Assembly (NCBI GenBank): GCA_037501455.1
Contig: CM074858.1
Location: forward strand, 48,357,001 to 48,421,000
Length of the DNA stretch: 64,000 nucleotides
Source: Lantana camara
Lineage: Eukaryota > Streptophyta > Magnoliopsida > Lamiales > Verbenaceae
Direction: 5' to 3'
This document shows, in pieces, positions 48,616-59,948 of the stretch. The notes under the pieces are model-generated. The model did no database searches, was not told the DNA's origin, and saw nothing but the letters and a program-made list of their open reading frames with translations. A program made the position numbers and the translations under genes. The stretch's first letter is position 1. Every line of letters begins with the position of its first letter.

Positions 48616-51600
48616 TGTGACACCCAGACTCCTCGATCGTATAGGCATGACGTATGTGCGCAATTTAAATTATTTTAATTTCATATTTAATTGATGCATT
48701 TAATTGAATTATATTTTATTATTTGAATTATATGTCAAAATTTGCCTCAAGTGATTTATGATATGAATTTCTATGAATTTATGATATGTGAAATTAATTC
48801 CCGAACAAGATAATTTCATAAATTATGTGATTTATATGAGTTAAGGGCTTAATCGTATGATTTTCTTTAATTTTGGACTTAATTAAAAATTTGAATTGGA
48901 CTTATTTGACACTTTTTGAAAGTTTAGGACCTAATTGAAAATAGCCTTTTTAATAAAATTCTTTTTATTTTAATTCATTTGATTTTTAATTTAATTTGTT
49001 TTATTTATTTATTATTTCTTGAATTAGAATTTTATTATTCGAATAATATGCCTATTTGTTGAAATGAGTTGCGTTCGTGTTCGATTTGAAATCGGAATTT
49101 CGTGCCATTTTAATATGTTGGAGTTTTATGAGTCGTGAACTTGAATACGTGCTCGTTACGTGTTTTCAGGTTTATATGGTGGGTTTTCGGGAGTTGTTTT
49201 CGTTGGGTGACCTAAAGGGGGGCTAAAGTGTGCTTAGCGCGCCTTGGGTTCCGGGTAGTGTATTTTGAGCTCGGGAATTCGGATTCGAATTCCGTCACCT
49301 CCGTTGAACTCATTTCGACGATTTGAGTGTATTGGAACAGTACTTATAATTTTTTGACCTCGTTTGATACTCCGAAATCAGCCCGTAACTTTGTCTCGCG
49401 CTCATATGGCCACCTTTCACTAATTTGCACATAAGTCCCTCATCTTTTGAGCTTTTCACATGAAACCTAGACCCACATCTCACTAACTCAACCCTTTATC
49501 ACCCCATACTCCTTTCACTTCTTTCCATGCACAAGAGAAAGGAGGGAGATCAGATTTTTGGAGTAGCAGCCCCTTTTCCCGTCACTATTCGCCCATTGAA
49601 GAAATTGAGCTCTAATCTTCATTTTCCTTCACCATCTTCAAAGGGTAAGCTTGTATTTGATATGTAAATGATTAAGTGGTCATTTGAATCCAAGAAAAAC
49701 TGATTTTGATCCATGTTTGATATAGTTTTGCCTCAAGACATGAATAGTTTGGTTTTTATGCCATTTTTGAAATCCATCACCTCTCTTGGTGTTTTGCTTG
49801 AATTGGGGCTGGAATATTGGTCACTTATGCTTCATTTATTGTTGAATATACCTGACTTTGGTGGTATTTGTGATATGGGTGAATTACCATTAATGTTCTT
49901 AAGGTTTCAAGTTGAGATATGCATGAGTTGGTTCCATTTTCTTACCTTAGCTGCTGCTGTTCGTTTCCAGCTGGTGTGAAGAGGTATTTGTGCTGAATTA
50001 CTGCTGTTTTTCCTGCCTTAGCATGCTTGGATGAGATGGTATTTTTTTGGTATGAGATGCAAGGCTGAACAGGGACATTTCCACCATTTTTCCCATCTCT
50101 GGAGTGTCTCCCCGGCCGGGGAGATTTTGCTCATGAAAATACCCGCCCGGGTACCTTCTATGCAGAAACATTCTGCATAAAAAGTACCAGGGAGGGTACT
50201 TTTATGAATAAAAACTCCCCTGGATGGGGAGATGGGGTGCAGCCATGGAATGTTCTAATTGTTTTCCTAACTTTTGCATGATTCCTTACGTGAGATGCAT
50301 GGAATACTTCATTTGTTTCCTAACTTTTACATGGTTTGTACATGGGAATGCATGGTTTGATTATTTGTGGACTTTACATGGACTCTACATGGATTATAAA
50401 TGACTTTAAGGTTTAAGGAATTGCTGGAACGTGTATATATACGTGTAGTATATTATGTTATATATTTATGTAATATGTTTAAGCGCTTTAAGTTTGATAT
50501 TTTAAATTAAATGTGATCCTATGGTTTTATATGAATTCTTATGTATGAAATGTGTAATCTAAATGTGATTTTATTATTTAAATTATTTGTTATATTTTAT
50601 GAATTACGTTTATGAATTTATTTGATACGGTTCGTACATGTTTTGAATTTAAATGACCTAAATGACGCATTCTTGCATTTCATATGCATTCATTTCATAC
50701 ATATGAATTTCCGAGCGTCTAAGTGGTACATATTTGAGTCTAAGTCTCGGGTCTTGCGTTCTTTTGTTTCAGAGCCTCTTCAGGAAGTTAACAAGCCCGA
50801 GGTTTAGGTGTCCGGTTGCTCCTTTTGTTCAGTTTTCACTCCATTTCCACTTCCAGGTGAGGGTTAGGATCTTTTCTTTTAGATAAGTGACCTATGGCCT
50901 TTATGTTATTGATTTCCTATCCTGCATGTGGCTATATATGTATTATATGGTTAAATACGAATGCTTATGATACGTTTATGATTTTATGAATCTCCTTTTT
51001 TGAATTTAAGAAAATGGTATAAGTATGGGCGTATATGAGCTTATGATTTGAATCCCTTATACGTTTCCTTTATGTTTCTAGCGAGATGTGCCCTGAAAGA
51101 TGGGATTATTGGTAAGTTTCTTATGAATCCGGGCCCAGGGATTGCGGGTAAGGACGCCCCGAGACGGCAAGGGCCGTCAGGTTAAACCTGTGCACTTCCC
51201 ATTTGTGGTGGTGGCGTGCGACTCTTGGAGGTTGAGAAGGAGCTATTACATTGAGCCCTCGGTGAATAACCGGGGAAGGCATATCGTGGGTTAGCTACCC
51301 CGAATATATATAGAATCCATAAAGGTGGAGAGGGTTTGACTCCCGATCACCAAGGCATTGAGCAGTTATGAATTTATGAATTCTTATGTATTTGTGATTT
51401 GTACGAGGAGTTGAGGAGGTCCTTACTCACCGGACGTTTATGTTTCCTTTTATGCTTTGGTGGTTATGAAACGAGTTAGGATTTCTTTAAGTACTATATG
51501 TTATGTTTTGAAATATTTTGGTATGCAAAACCCTAGCTCAGTTCATGATCGACCCCATTTGAATACTTGCTTTGCTTTATATGTATTTAGGTGTGGGTGT

Positions 51601-52048
51601 GCGTTTAGCCCCCTCACTCAGTCGAGTTTTGACTGACCCCTTCCTTTTAACACTTTAGTTGTATGTTGCTCGAGCTAGGCGAGGAAGTGCGTCGGTCGTG
51701 TCGTACTTTCGGGTTTAGGTCGAGTCAGCATATTTACCTGTTGCACTTGTTATCTTTTCTGACTTGTTTTGAATTCTATATATGTATTCGGAGAATTATG
51801 TAAATACTTTACCTATTTTTGGGCCGTCAGGCCATTGTATATGATGTAAATGTTAGTATAGAGCTCTTTTCGATCCTTATGTTGTTGCTTCCGCATTCTT
51901 ATTTGTTTGTTTTGCGCGCTCTGTTTGAGTTCTAGCCCTGCTTAGCCTAGCGTGTGAGTGTAGGTTCCCGTTCTCTTAGACATATGCTCATGTATGGAAA
52001 TCCATTTCATATGTGGGTTCAGGTTTACGTGCAGGGGATGTGGTGGCA
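48616..52048 (+). mobile_element. LTR, family I (probable solo LTR)
   Basis: It begins TGTGACACCCAGACTCC. It ends near GGGGATGTGGTGGCA, short of the usual GYTACA terminus, so the 3' end is slightly degraded. About 3.43 kb; no internal region. I could not identify a 5-bp duplication. It shares the GAGCTCGGGAATTCGG block with family A. It has AAGG|GTAAGC at 49645, palindromes at 50107-50231, CCAG|GTGAGG at 50857, a hairpin at 51618-51636 (TCAGTC/GACTGA) and GAGCTAGGCG at 51670-51679. The 88-aa ORF at 49713-49979 is not supported by other copies. Confidence 0.82.
50107..50231 (+). repeat. Palindrome cluster in LTR I
   Basis: 50107-50124: TCTCCCC/GGGGAGA around GGCC, perfect. 50140-50153: TACCC/GGGTA around GCCC, perfect. 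50181-50202: AAAGTACC/GGTACTTT with a 6-nt centre. 50215-50231: CTCCCC/GGGGAG with a 5-nt centre. Two different arm types alternate within one cluster (CTCCCC and TACCC/GTACC). Confidence 0.9.
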
Positions 52049-52102
52049 TGAAAATCTTCCTACTGTTTTCATATTCAGAACCATATTCAGAACCATCATT
52101 TT

Positions 52103-52120
52103 TGGCGCCGTCTGTGGGAA
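52103..52120 (+). promoter_or_regulatory. Primer-binding site of the Tat-type element
   Basis: TGGCGCCGTCTGTGGGAA, the sequence commonly found just inside Tat-lineage 5' LTRs. It lies 8 bases after the inferred LTR end. Confidence 0.85.
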
Positions 52121-52176
52121 ACCACTGTTTTCATTTCTTTACCTACGCTAGTTGAAAAGCAAGCACCACTTTCACC

Positions 52177-53080
52177 ATGGTCACCACCAGATCTGGCGTA
52201 GCAGGAGACGGTGATGACCTCCCACCCCCAACCATTACGGGAGGCGCGCCACCAGTTGGAGGAGCTCTCCCCACGACGGGGCAAGCCACACTCCCAGGGG
52301 GAACCACCACGGAACAACACCGCCACGGTGGCGGGAGAATCTGGGCTTTAGGTTACCCAGATTATCCCTCAGAGCCAAACTCCCGCCATCCAAGTCCACC
52401 CAGGGGGATATCCCTTTATGATGCCTCCGCCTGGTTATGCCTTAACTCCTTCTCCCATGCTCCCCATGGTCCAGCCTTACCACGCCGGCCGGATACAGCT
52501 ACTCGTCATCCTCTCTAAGGAGATTGAAGGGGTAGAGATACCCCCCATGATGCCCCGACAGTTATAGGCTATTTACACTCAATGCGAAGTTCAGGCTGCC
52601 CAAAACACCTGGCAAAACTTTATCGCCACCTATTTCCCCTCAGGGACGGCTGCTCAGATTGCCCTTTCCCCCCCCCCCCCCCCCCCCCAATGGAGGGATG
52701 GCGGGTCCATCCTCTAACGACAGCCCAAACGATTTTACAAGCCCAGCCACCACCTCCACATGCTAAAGAGAAGGAAGTCCCCGTGAGGGGAGGGGAAGAA
52801 CGGCCACAGGCCAATAAGGGAAAGGAGCCTGTGGAAAGAATGAACATTGATGATGAGGCTCATTCTCAAGCCTCAAAAAGAGGGAGCAAGGCAAGAGGAG
52901 AAGATCCCAACCTTCTCGCGGGTATATAAGACTAGCTGTAGGGGTTACAGGATATAGTGGGATAGCTCTCTCGACTACGGTCTCAAAACCCCCATGCTGG
53001 GGACGATAGGGCCAATGCCAGAGACGCCCACCGCCAAGCCCGACAACAACACGCTCCCAGGCACCAAGAGCAAGAAGAAA
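52177..53080 (+). pseudogene. Tat-type gag, frameshifted and truncated
   Basis: The ORF starts MVTTRSG, a common gag start in Tat elements, 57 bases after the primer-binding site. The first frame continues to about 52350. The gag-like sequence then moves to another frame (GYPFMMPPPGYALTP, about 52408-52455), followed by stops and a C homopolymer at about 52669-52688. The sequence is cut at 53080 by the B element. Gag would form the retroelement particle; this copy cannot. No protease or polymerase remains in the window. Confidence 0.7.
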
Positions 53081-54032
53081 TGTAATGCCCTAATTTCCAG
53101 ACAGTCAGGTACGCTCGACCCGAGTGAGTTTCGAGCGTTAGGATTTTATTTTATTATTTTCGTTTATTCAATTTCTACGTGTTATATTAATTTTATGAAT
53201 TGCATTTCAACATGATTACGTGAAAATATGTGAAAACGTGTCAATTTGCGAATTATTGTATAATTGGAATTCAATTGCTACATGAAATAATTGCCGAGCG
53301 TGATTTAATTGCTTAATTGTCGTTAAATGCTCATTTCCTTTTCTTTAAGGACTAAATGGCATGAAAATCTTGTGGACTAAATTGATCATTCTTTTATCTT
53401 TATATCCTTAATTGCATGACTTATATGTTTGGAGGATTCAATGGCAAATACCACCCTTTTCCAAGACATATATCGATATATGCATCTCTTCCATCTTCTT
53501 CATTTTCATTTCATGCCAAAAATATCAACCTTTGCTTCCTCTTTCCACCGAGCCAAACCATGAAGAAGGGAGGAGAAGATTTCATCAAATTCATCAAGTT
53601 TTTCCAAGAAAATTAGAGTTTTAAGTTCCATTTTTATCATCTTCTTCCATCTATTTTCCTTTCAAGGTATATATGAGCTAATTCTAGGAATTCTTGAATT
53701 AGAGCTTGAAGCTAGGGTTATGATTTCTATGTAATAACTTGCTTATAAGATGTTAGAATTATAATTCTAAGCATTAGACTTGAAATTCATGCATAAATAT
53801 TGAGAATTATGGATGTATATGCTAAGTTCATACATGAGTTGATGATGATAATTCTTGGAGATTCAAGCATGATATAAGTGTTTATATTGGTTTTATTGTA
53901 TCTCAAGCATGTACACATATTTCCTTTCATGAATTATAACATTTAGAAGTAAATCATGGATGTTTAGCGGAGAATTGGTTGTGGTTCATGTTCCCCTGTT
54001 CTTCCTGCTCTGTTTCTGTAATGTCTGCGTAA

Positions 54033-54240
54033 CGGGAAAGGCCCTTCCCGTTCCCTTTGTATTTGGGGAGCGGCCATTCCCATATTTTAAATTATGTGCA
54101 TGGCGGTGAGGATGGGAACGACCGTTCCCACTTTATCTCACAGACGAGAACGGTCGTTCCCATCTTCGGGGCATAATATCGGGAGACTGGGAATGGCCCT
54201 TCCCATTTTACACTATAACCCGGAACGACCATTCCCATCT
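54033..54240 (+). repeat. Palindrome cluster in LTR B
   Basis: 54033-54050: CGGGAA/TTCCCG. 54113-54130: TGGGAAC/GTTCCCA around GACC, perfect. About 54147-54162: GAGAAC/GTTCCC around GGTC, one mismatch. 54188-54205: TGGGAA/TTCCCA. 54222-54235: GGAAC/ATTCC around GACC. A decayed unit lies near 54066-54080. The arms match family E. Confidence 0.88.
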
Positions 54241-54681
54241 CACTGACAGAACAAAACATTCTGCATAAAATTCCAAATTTCACATTTTAATCCAATGGTT
54301 TTATTGATCCCAATTTGTGATTATATGATCAATTACATGCAATAATATGAATATATCATGCTACATTCGTAAATGCATGTCATCTCGTTACTTGATCACG
54401 CCGTGCGTCCTATTTGGTACCATTATTAAGTCATTGTCTCACAAGTGCACAATGTCCTGTTTTCTTGTCCAGTTCTTCTCCAGGGCGGAGATTGTTGATC
54501 ATGAGCACGTTCACGTATCCATGAGTCGTCGTGTCGCCTATCAGGTGAGGTTTAATTGTAGTTACTTAGAACCTATACAACCCTTACGTGAGCTTTCGGC
54601 CAAAAAGGTATTTATACTTATAGTTTTCCATGAAAATACTCATGATTACAAGCAAGTCATTTCACGCAAGCAAGTCATGTT

Positions 54682-57600
54682 TGTAACATCCTGATCGTTC
54701 GGATTTCCAAGCATGCCGTAACGAGAGGGTTTTATGCGCATTTAAATTATTTAATTTCTTAATTGAGTGTTATTTTAATACTTATTTGATTATTTGAAAT
54801 TATATGAAATTAATTGCGTATATTATGAACTTTGAATTTTAACGTTTAAGTTTGCATGCTCGTAATTTGCTCGTTATGTGCCCGAATTCAATTCCGATTT
54901 TTGTGAAATTTTGATATATGTGATATATGTGAGTTATGAAAGTGTTTGCATGCTCATTTTAAGTTTTCGTGTTCGTTTGTCGGGGTTTTAAACCTTAAGT
55001 ATTTAACGATGGACATGAGGGCCTAACTAGTTTTAGCGCGCCTCGTGTTCCGGAGGTCATAACTTGAGCTCGGGAATTCGGATTCGAATTCCGGAAGATG
55101 CGTCGGACTCATAACGAAGATATGAAACCAAGGAACCTGAATTGGTATTTTTCTAAGCCCATTTAGACCCTCGTTTTTTGCCCGGAACGAACAGATTGTG
55201 CTAAAGCCACCTTATTTGACTAGTCTTCTTGGCGGGACCCATTTTGAACTTAACCAAAGCCTAACCTTGATCCTTGGAGCTGAGTTAACTATCCCTTATC
55301 TTCTCCTAGCCCTTTAAACCGAGCCAAACACCCTCCATTTTGCTGCAAATGATCGAGACAAAGAGAGGAGAGGAGAAGAGAAGATAACTTTGGCCCTTTT
55401 GTGGATTTTGAGCTCAAATCACCATCTTTCTTCTTCATATCTTAAAGGTAAGTATATTTATGTATTCTCCTCTCTTCTATGCTTCATTTGATCCTTGTAA
55501 TTCATGAAATGCATCAGATTTAATAAGGGAATGGAGGCTTGCATGAATAGTTAGGGTTAGACTTCATTTTTTTAATCCTTGTCTTAGCTTGAGTTTCATG
55601 GGGGTTTGATGCATGTTAACTGATTATTTGAGCTTCTTAATCTCAATATATGACTTATACTTCATGTTAGTTGTGTAACATATGATCTACCATTGATAAC
55701 TTGAAGAAAGCCTGAGTATTTAAGCATGAAACTGGAATCCGAACTGCTGCTGCAAATCTGCTCATTTTCACCAAACTGCTGTCACGTTTTTGAGATCAAA
55801 TGGATGAATTCTTGCCTCCAATTTCGTATGCTAATTCTTCATAATGTAGTATGCATGTTCTTCTATGAATATGCCCTGTTTTCCCCTGATTTTATGCCCC
55901 TTTTCAGTTGGATATATGAGTTAGAATATGACTTGTTTTCATGCCTTTCTTGCATCAGTTTTATGTGGCTGTTTTGGGGTGCTAAATCTGATCATATGAA
56001 CTTATTATGCTCCATTTTTGATGTCTAATACTTGGTGGTTATGTAAGGAATGATTTTCCATTAAAACCTTTGAAGAAATATTGAGTTTTGAGCATGAAAC
56101 CTAGCATACTATCTGCTCTACGGGATCTGCTGCTACTGTGTGGATTTGTGCTTTGTTGCTTGAGTTAATGACTTCCAATTCGTGTGAATTTGCATGGAGA
56201 TGTTGTATACTAATTTCTTTACATGTTAACCTTGCTCTTGCAATCTTTTAGATCCATTTTCAGCTCCTAAATCGAAACATGAGGCCTGTTTGTATGCTAT
56301 GCGCGAACCTAACTGCTGCTGTGAAACTTGAAGTGTTTGGTTGATCTCTTGTACTTATTTTCGTGTGAATTTGCATGAGCATGAAGTTTATGAATTGATA
56401 TTTATGTTAGATTTGCCCTTTCTAGCTTTTAACTTGCATTTTGACCCAAATTTGAAGTGCATGGCCTGTTTGTAAGCATGGTATAACCGAACTGCTGTTG
56501 TTGCATTTTTGTGATTACTTGGTGGTCCTAATGTGCTCCAATTCATGTCAATTTGCATATACATGGAGTATTTGAGTAGCTTAGCATGTTAACATTTAGT
56601 TCCCAAACTTTTAACTCCTAACTCAGCCTCTAAGTTGGTGATCATGGCATGAATGAATGGTTTGCTCTCCTTTGTCCGATTTTTGTTGCTTGATTTAAAT
56701 GATCTTTGTTGCTGCATTCTTTGGCCTTTTAATGTGATTATTTTGTGTGTATTTTATGCATGTTATGTGTGTATTTGAGGCCTAAGAAGTTCCCCAAGAG
56801 CTGCTCCTGAAATGCCCTGATTTTGCCTTTAAAAATGTTGCTGCGCCAAAAACAGTTTTTCAGAAATTTGAACTGGACACGGCCGTGTCCAGTTTGTGCT
56901 GATTAGTGACACGGCCGTGTCAAGGCCTCGACTTGGGCATCTGATTTATTTAAATTCGGACACGGCCGTGTCCGTTTCCTTTGGTTTTGGACATGGCCGT
57001 GTCATATGTCACGGTGGTGCCTCGGGGGAGTTTCTTTCGTCGTTTCGTTGCTTTTAATTGCTTTCTTTCGTCCCGTTTGTGACCTATATGCATTGTTAGC
57101 TTAACGTATTGTGTGTTAACTTATGTTATATGAATTTAAGATTTGATTTATGTGCTCATTTTCGAATTATGGCTTCATATGTGCGATATGCTTCTTTAGC
57201 GTGCGTTTATGACCTTCTGTCTCGTTTATATGCCTTGCATGATCAATCGTTGCTCTTTATAAGATATGAATACGTTGATAACATGTTGTATGGTATGATA
57301 TGTTCGTTATATGGAATCTGTGAATCCGTTCGATATGATTTATGAGACTTATGAATTAATATGAACTCGTATGCATTATATGTCAATTTGTTAAGCTTCA
57401 TACGCATCACTTGCATTCATATGCATTCGACGAGTGTCAATATGGTTCATTTCGAGTCTAAGTTTGCCTCTTGCTCTTTGCTTTGCTCTTAGGTTCGTTC
57501 CGATGTGAGGAAGTGGTTCGTTTGACTCCTTTTGGCCCGTTTTGTTCGGTTTGGTCGACAAGGTGAGGTTTTCTTTCCTTTTAGATATGATGACCTAAAA

Positions 57601-58864
57601 CTTTAATTGAATTTCGAACCCGCAAGCGACTTATATATGTATATATATAGATATGTGTTTGGATACGTATTTTGTGGGATTTATCCCGTTTGTTTTGAGA
57701 GTTTGAAAACGCTTTTATAAGTATATAAGCTCTATTTTCGTTTGTTTTGACAAGCTTTGATGAGAGTGTGTGTGTGTAAGCGTGATAAGATTTGTGGATA
57801 AGTTTCGTATGGTAAGTTTGATAAGTATGATCAGCGGAAGTATATATGTTTGTGTGATGGGCCCCAGAGTTGTGGGTAAGGGAGACCCGGGACGATCATG
57901 GGGTCGCCGGTTATGACCCCTGTGCACTTCTCCACAAAAGGGAGACTTAGCTTATCCTCGGGAGGTCGAGGGAAAAGCCGGTCTTCTTGAGCCGACGGCG
58001 TGCTTCGTGACCCATCGAAGGAGCGGGTGGAACCTCCGTCTCATTTCGTGTATATGTGGGGGTTGAGAGGGGCACCTCTCTTCCCCAAACGGTGTTGGGG
58101 TGCGAATGATTTATGATTTGTTTTGTAATTCGCTTCGCCTTTGCTTCTGGAGTAAGTGGGATGGATTTAAGCTTTCGGTTCGTTATGTTTCGTTTATGGT
58201 TGTGAAACGGGGACGAATTTCTGAACTCTAAAACTTGTCTTGATTTGGCTTTCGGGCCTAAACTTCTTTCTTTATATATATTACCATGGGTTAAATGTTT
58301 TAGAATGCAAAAATCGTGCCCGGTTCATGAATCCTTTCAGCTTTGTTTATCCTTTGCTCTTATGTATATATATATGGGTGCGTGTGTTAGCCCCCTCACC
58401 AGTCTCTAGGACTGACCCTCGTTATTTCTATCTTTTTCCCCCTTTGATTTGAATTTGCAGGTATTCGTTCTGAGGAGTTGGGGCTAGGCGGTTGTCTTTG
58501 ATTCCTTATTTTGGGAAAGCTTGAGTCACATGCATTATATTTTGTTTATTTATGCATTTTGTTAAGTTATGATATATGTATAAGTTTATGGCTTTAAATT
58601 CGAAATTTTAAAGATAGTATAACTTGAATCGTAAATTTTGATTTGTCTTGAGTTTGTTCATTTGTTTTGTGAGATTCTGGTACTTCCGCATTCGTTATTT
58701 GTTTTGTTGCCCACTCTGAGTAGGGTCTAGACCACCTAGCTTAGGTTGGACTTTTGTTTATCACCCGTTCGCCATGGCTTGATGCGTGGACGGAGTTCCC
58801 ATTTTGTTTCACGTGTTGGGCTATGCTGCGGGGGATGTGTCGCCCTTCGCTCCGGGGTGTTACA
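54682..58864 (+). mobile_element. Solo LTR, family A (copy A2)
   Basis: It begins TGTAACATCCTGATCGTTCGG and ends CTCCGGGGTGTTACA (4,183 bp). ATGTT at 54677-54681 is repeated exactly at 58865-58869. No internal region. It carries AAAG|GTAAGT at 55448, a palindrome cluster at 56871-57003, an AAG|GTGAGG site at 57563, a hairpin at 58400-58414 and TTTGCAGG at 58454-58461. Orientation is opposite to the intact A element and the same as A0. Confidence 0.95.
56871..57003 (+). repeat. Palindrome cluster in LTR A2
   Basis: 56871-56894: 10-base arms ending GGACAC around GGCC, perfect. 56907-56922: TGACAC/GTGTCA around GGCC, perfect. 56957-56974: CGGACAC/GTGTCCG around GGCC, perfect. 56990-57003: GACAT/GTGTC around GGCC, one mismatch. 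All four cores are GGCC, unlike A0 and A3. Confidence 0.93.
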
Positions 58865-59934
58865 ATGTTCATGAAAAGCAAGCAAGCCATGTATCGTGCA
58901 TGTTTTAGACGAGTAAGCATGACCGTTCACGTTGGGCCCAAGGGTAGTGGCTTGAGCCAACCGGGAAAGCAAGGGCTGACGGGTAACTCTCGCGCTATCC
59001 TCACCACATTGGGATGATCCCTGAATTCGCTAGGAGATTAGCGGAGGAAGGAGTTCCGGGCTTAGGGATTCATGTACCCTCTGCTCAACATGTTGTGGAG
59101 GGTGAAGGCTAGCTACCTTCCCATCATTGGAGGGAGAAGGAGACTGGGGACGGGTCCGGCACCACGGATTGTCCTCGGGGTATTGCATGATTTCCATTCC
59201 TTGATTGAATTACTTGATTGCACTATCGCACGATTGCACGATAATTGAATTGCATGGTCACCTATTGATTAACAAAGCAAGCATGTTTCATGTACATTTG
59301 GAGTACGGTTGGAGACTGCCCTCACTCGCCGGGGCCATGTATTGAATGCATGAAAATGAACAAGTATTTAAATATTGATAGTTGTATTCTCGGGCGAAGA
59401 GTACTTCATTATTGAACTTATATTCTTATCTTTTCTAAAACTTTACCCGGGAATATAGCTTGCCTGTTAACTACGCTAATATTATTTAAACCCCTCACTC
59501 GGTCTTCACAGACTGACGCCTCCACCTTTCAGGTTATTGCAGGTGCACGCTAGGCGGGAAGTGAGTCGAGTCCAGTTCTTGTAACCGTGTCTAGCACGAT
59601 GCATTTTATTTGTTGTTGCATGACAATTATTGTTATCTATTATACATTTAAGAGATGATAATGTATTGATATGTAAAGTTAGAACATAGTTTACTTGATA
59701 AAGGATCATTAAAGATAACACGCACTCGAAGTTGGTAATTGATATTGAATGAATTATGCTTCCGCTTTACTTTTGTTCGTTATGTTATTTGAATTGAGGT
59801 TAGTCCCGCCTAGCTAGTTGTCATTTTATTTTATTGTCACCCGTTCGCTGCAGGTTGGTTCATGTACTGATTATCCATTTCATGTGTGGATCGACCTGTA
59901 GTGCGGGGGTCGTGTAGGGGTGCCACATCTTAGG

Positions 59935-59948
59935 TGGTATCAAAGCCC
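59935..59948 (+). promoter_or_regulatory. Primer-binding site of the B element
   Basis: TGGTATCAAAGCCC, initiator-Met type with one change (AAAG for AGAG), 7 bases after the LTR end. Confidence 0.88.

Larger units (their letters stand above)
47730..52095 (+). mobile_element. Ty3/gypsy Tat-type LTR, split by LTR I
   Basis: The segments are about 47730-48615 and 52049-52095. A TATA box (CTATAAATAAGG, 48343-48354) is followed by a CTTAAGCGTCGGAG block (48448-48461) and a C-run/T-run (48541-48563), an arrangement typical of Tat-lineage LTRs. The right end is fixed by the primer-binding site at 52103. The left end (TGATGAGGCTG) is approximate. ORFs at 47749-48235 lie in U3 and are not genes. Confidence 0.72.
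53081..59927 (+). mobile_element. 5' LTR of the B element, split by A2
   Basis: The segments 53081-54681 and 58870-59927 give an LTR of about 2.66 kb. It begins TGTAATGCCCTAATTTCC and ends GGTGCCACA, followed by a primer-binding site. The first 430 bases recur at 63565-64000 with about 15 differences (about 3.5%). It carries CAAG|GTATATATG at 53667, palindromes at 54033-54240, CAG|GTGAGG at 54545, TTGCAGG at 59537-59543 and the GCTAGGCGGG/CCCGCCTAGC pair (59549-59558 and about 59806-59815). Confidence 0.92.

Noticed and set aside
52620..52847. 75-codon minus-strand ORF with a glycine run
   Set aside because: The glycine run is the antisense reading of a C homopolymer within the broken gag.
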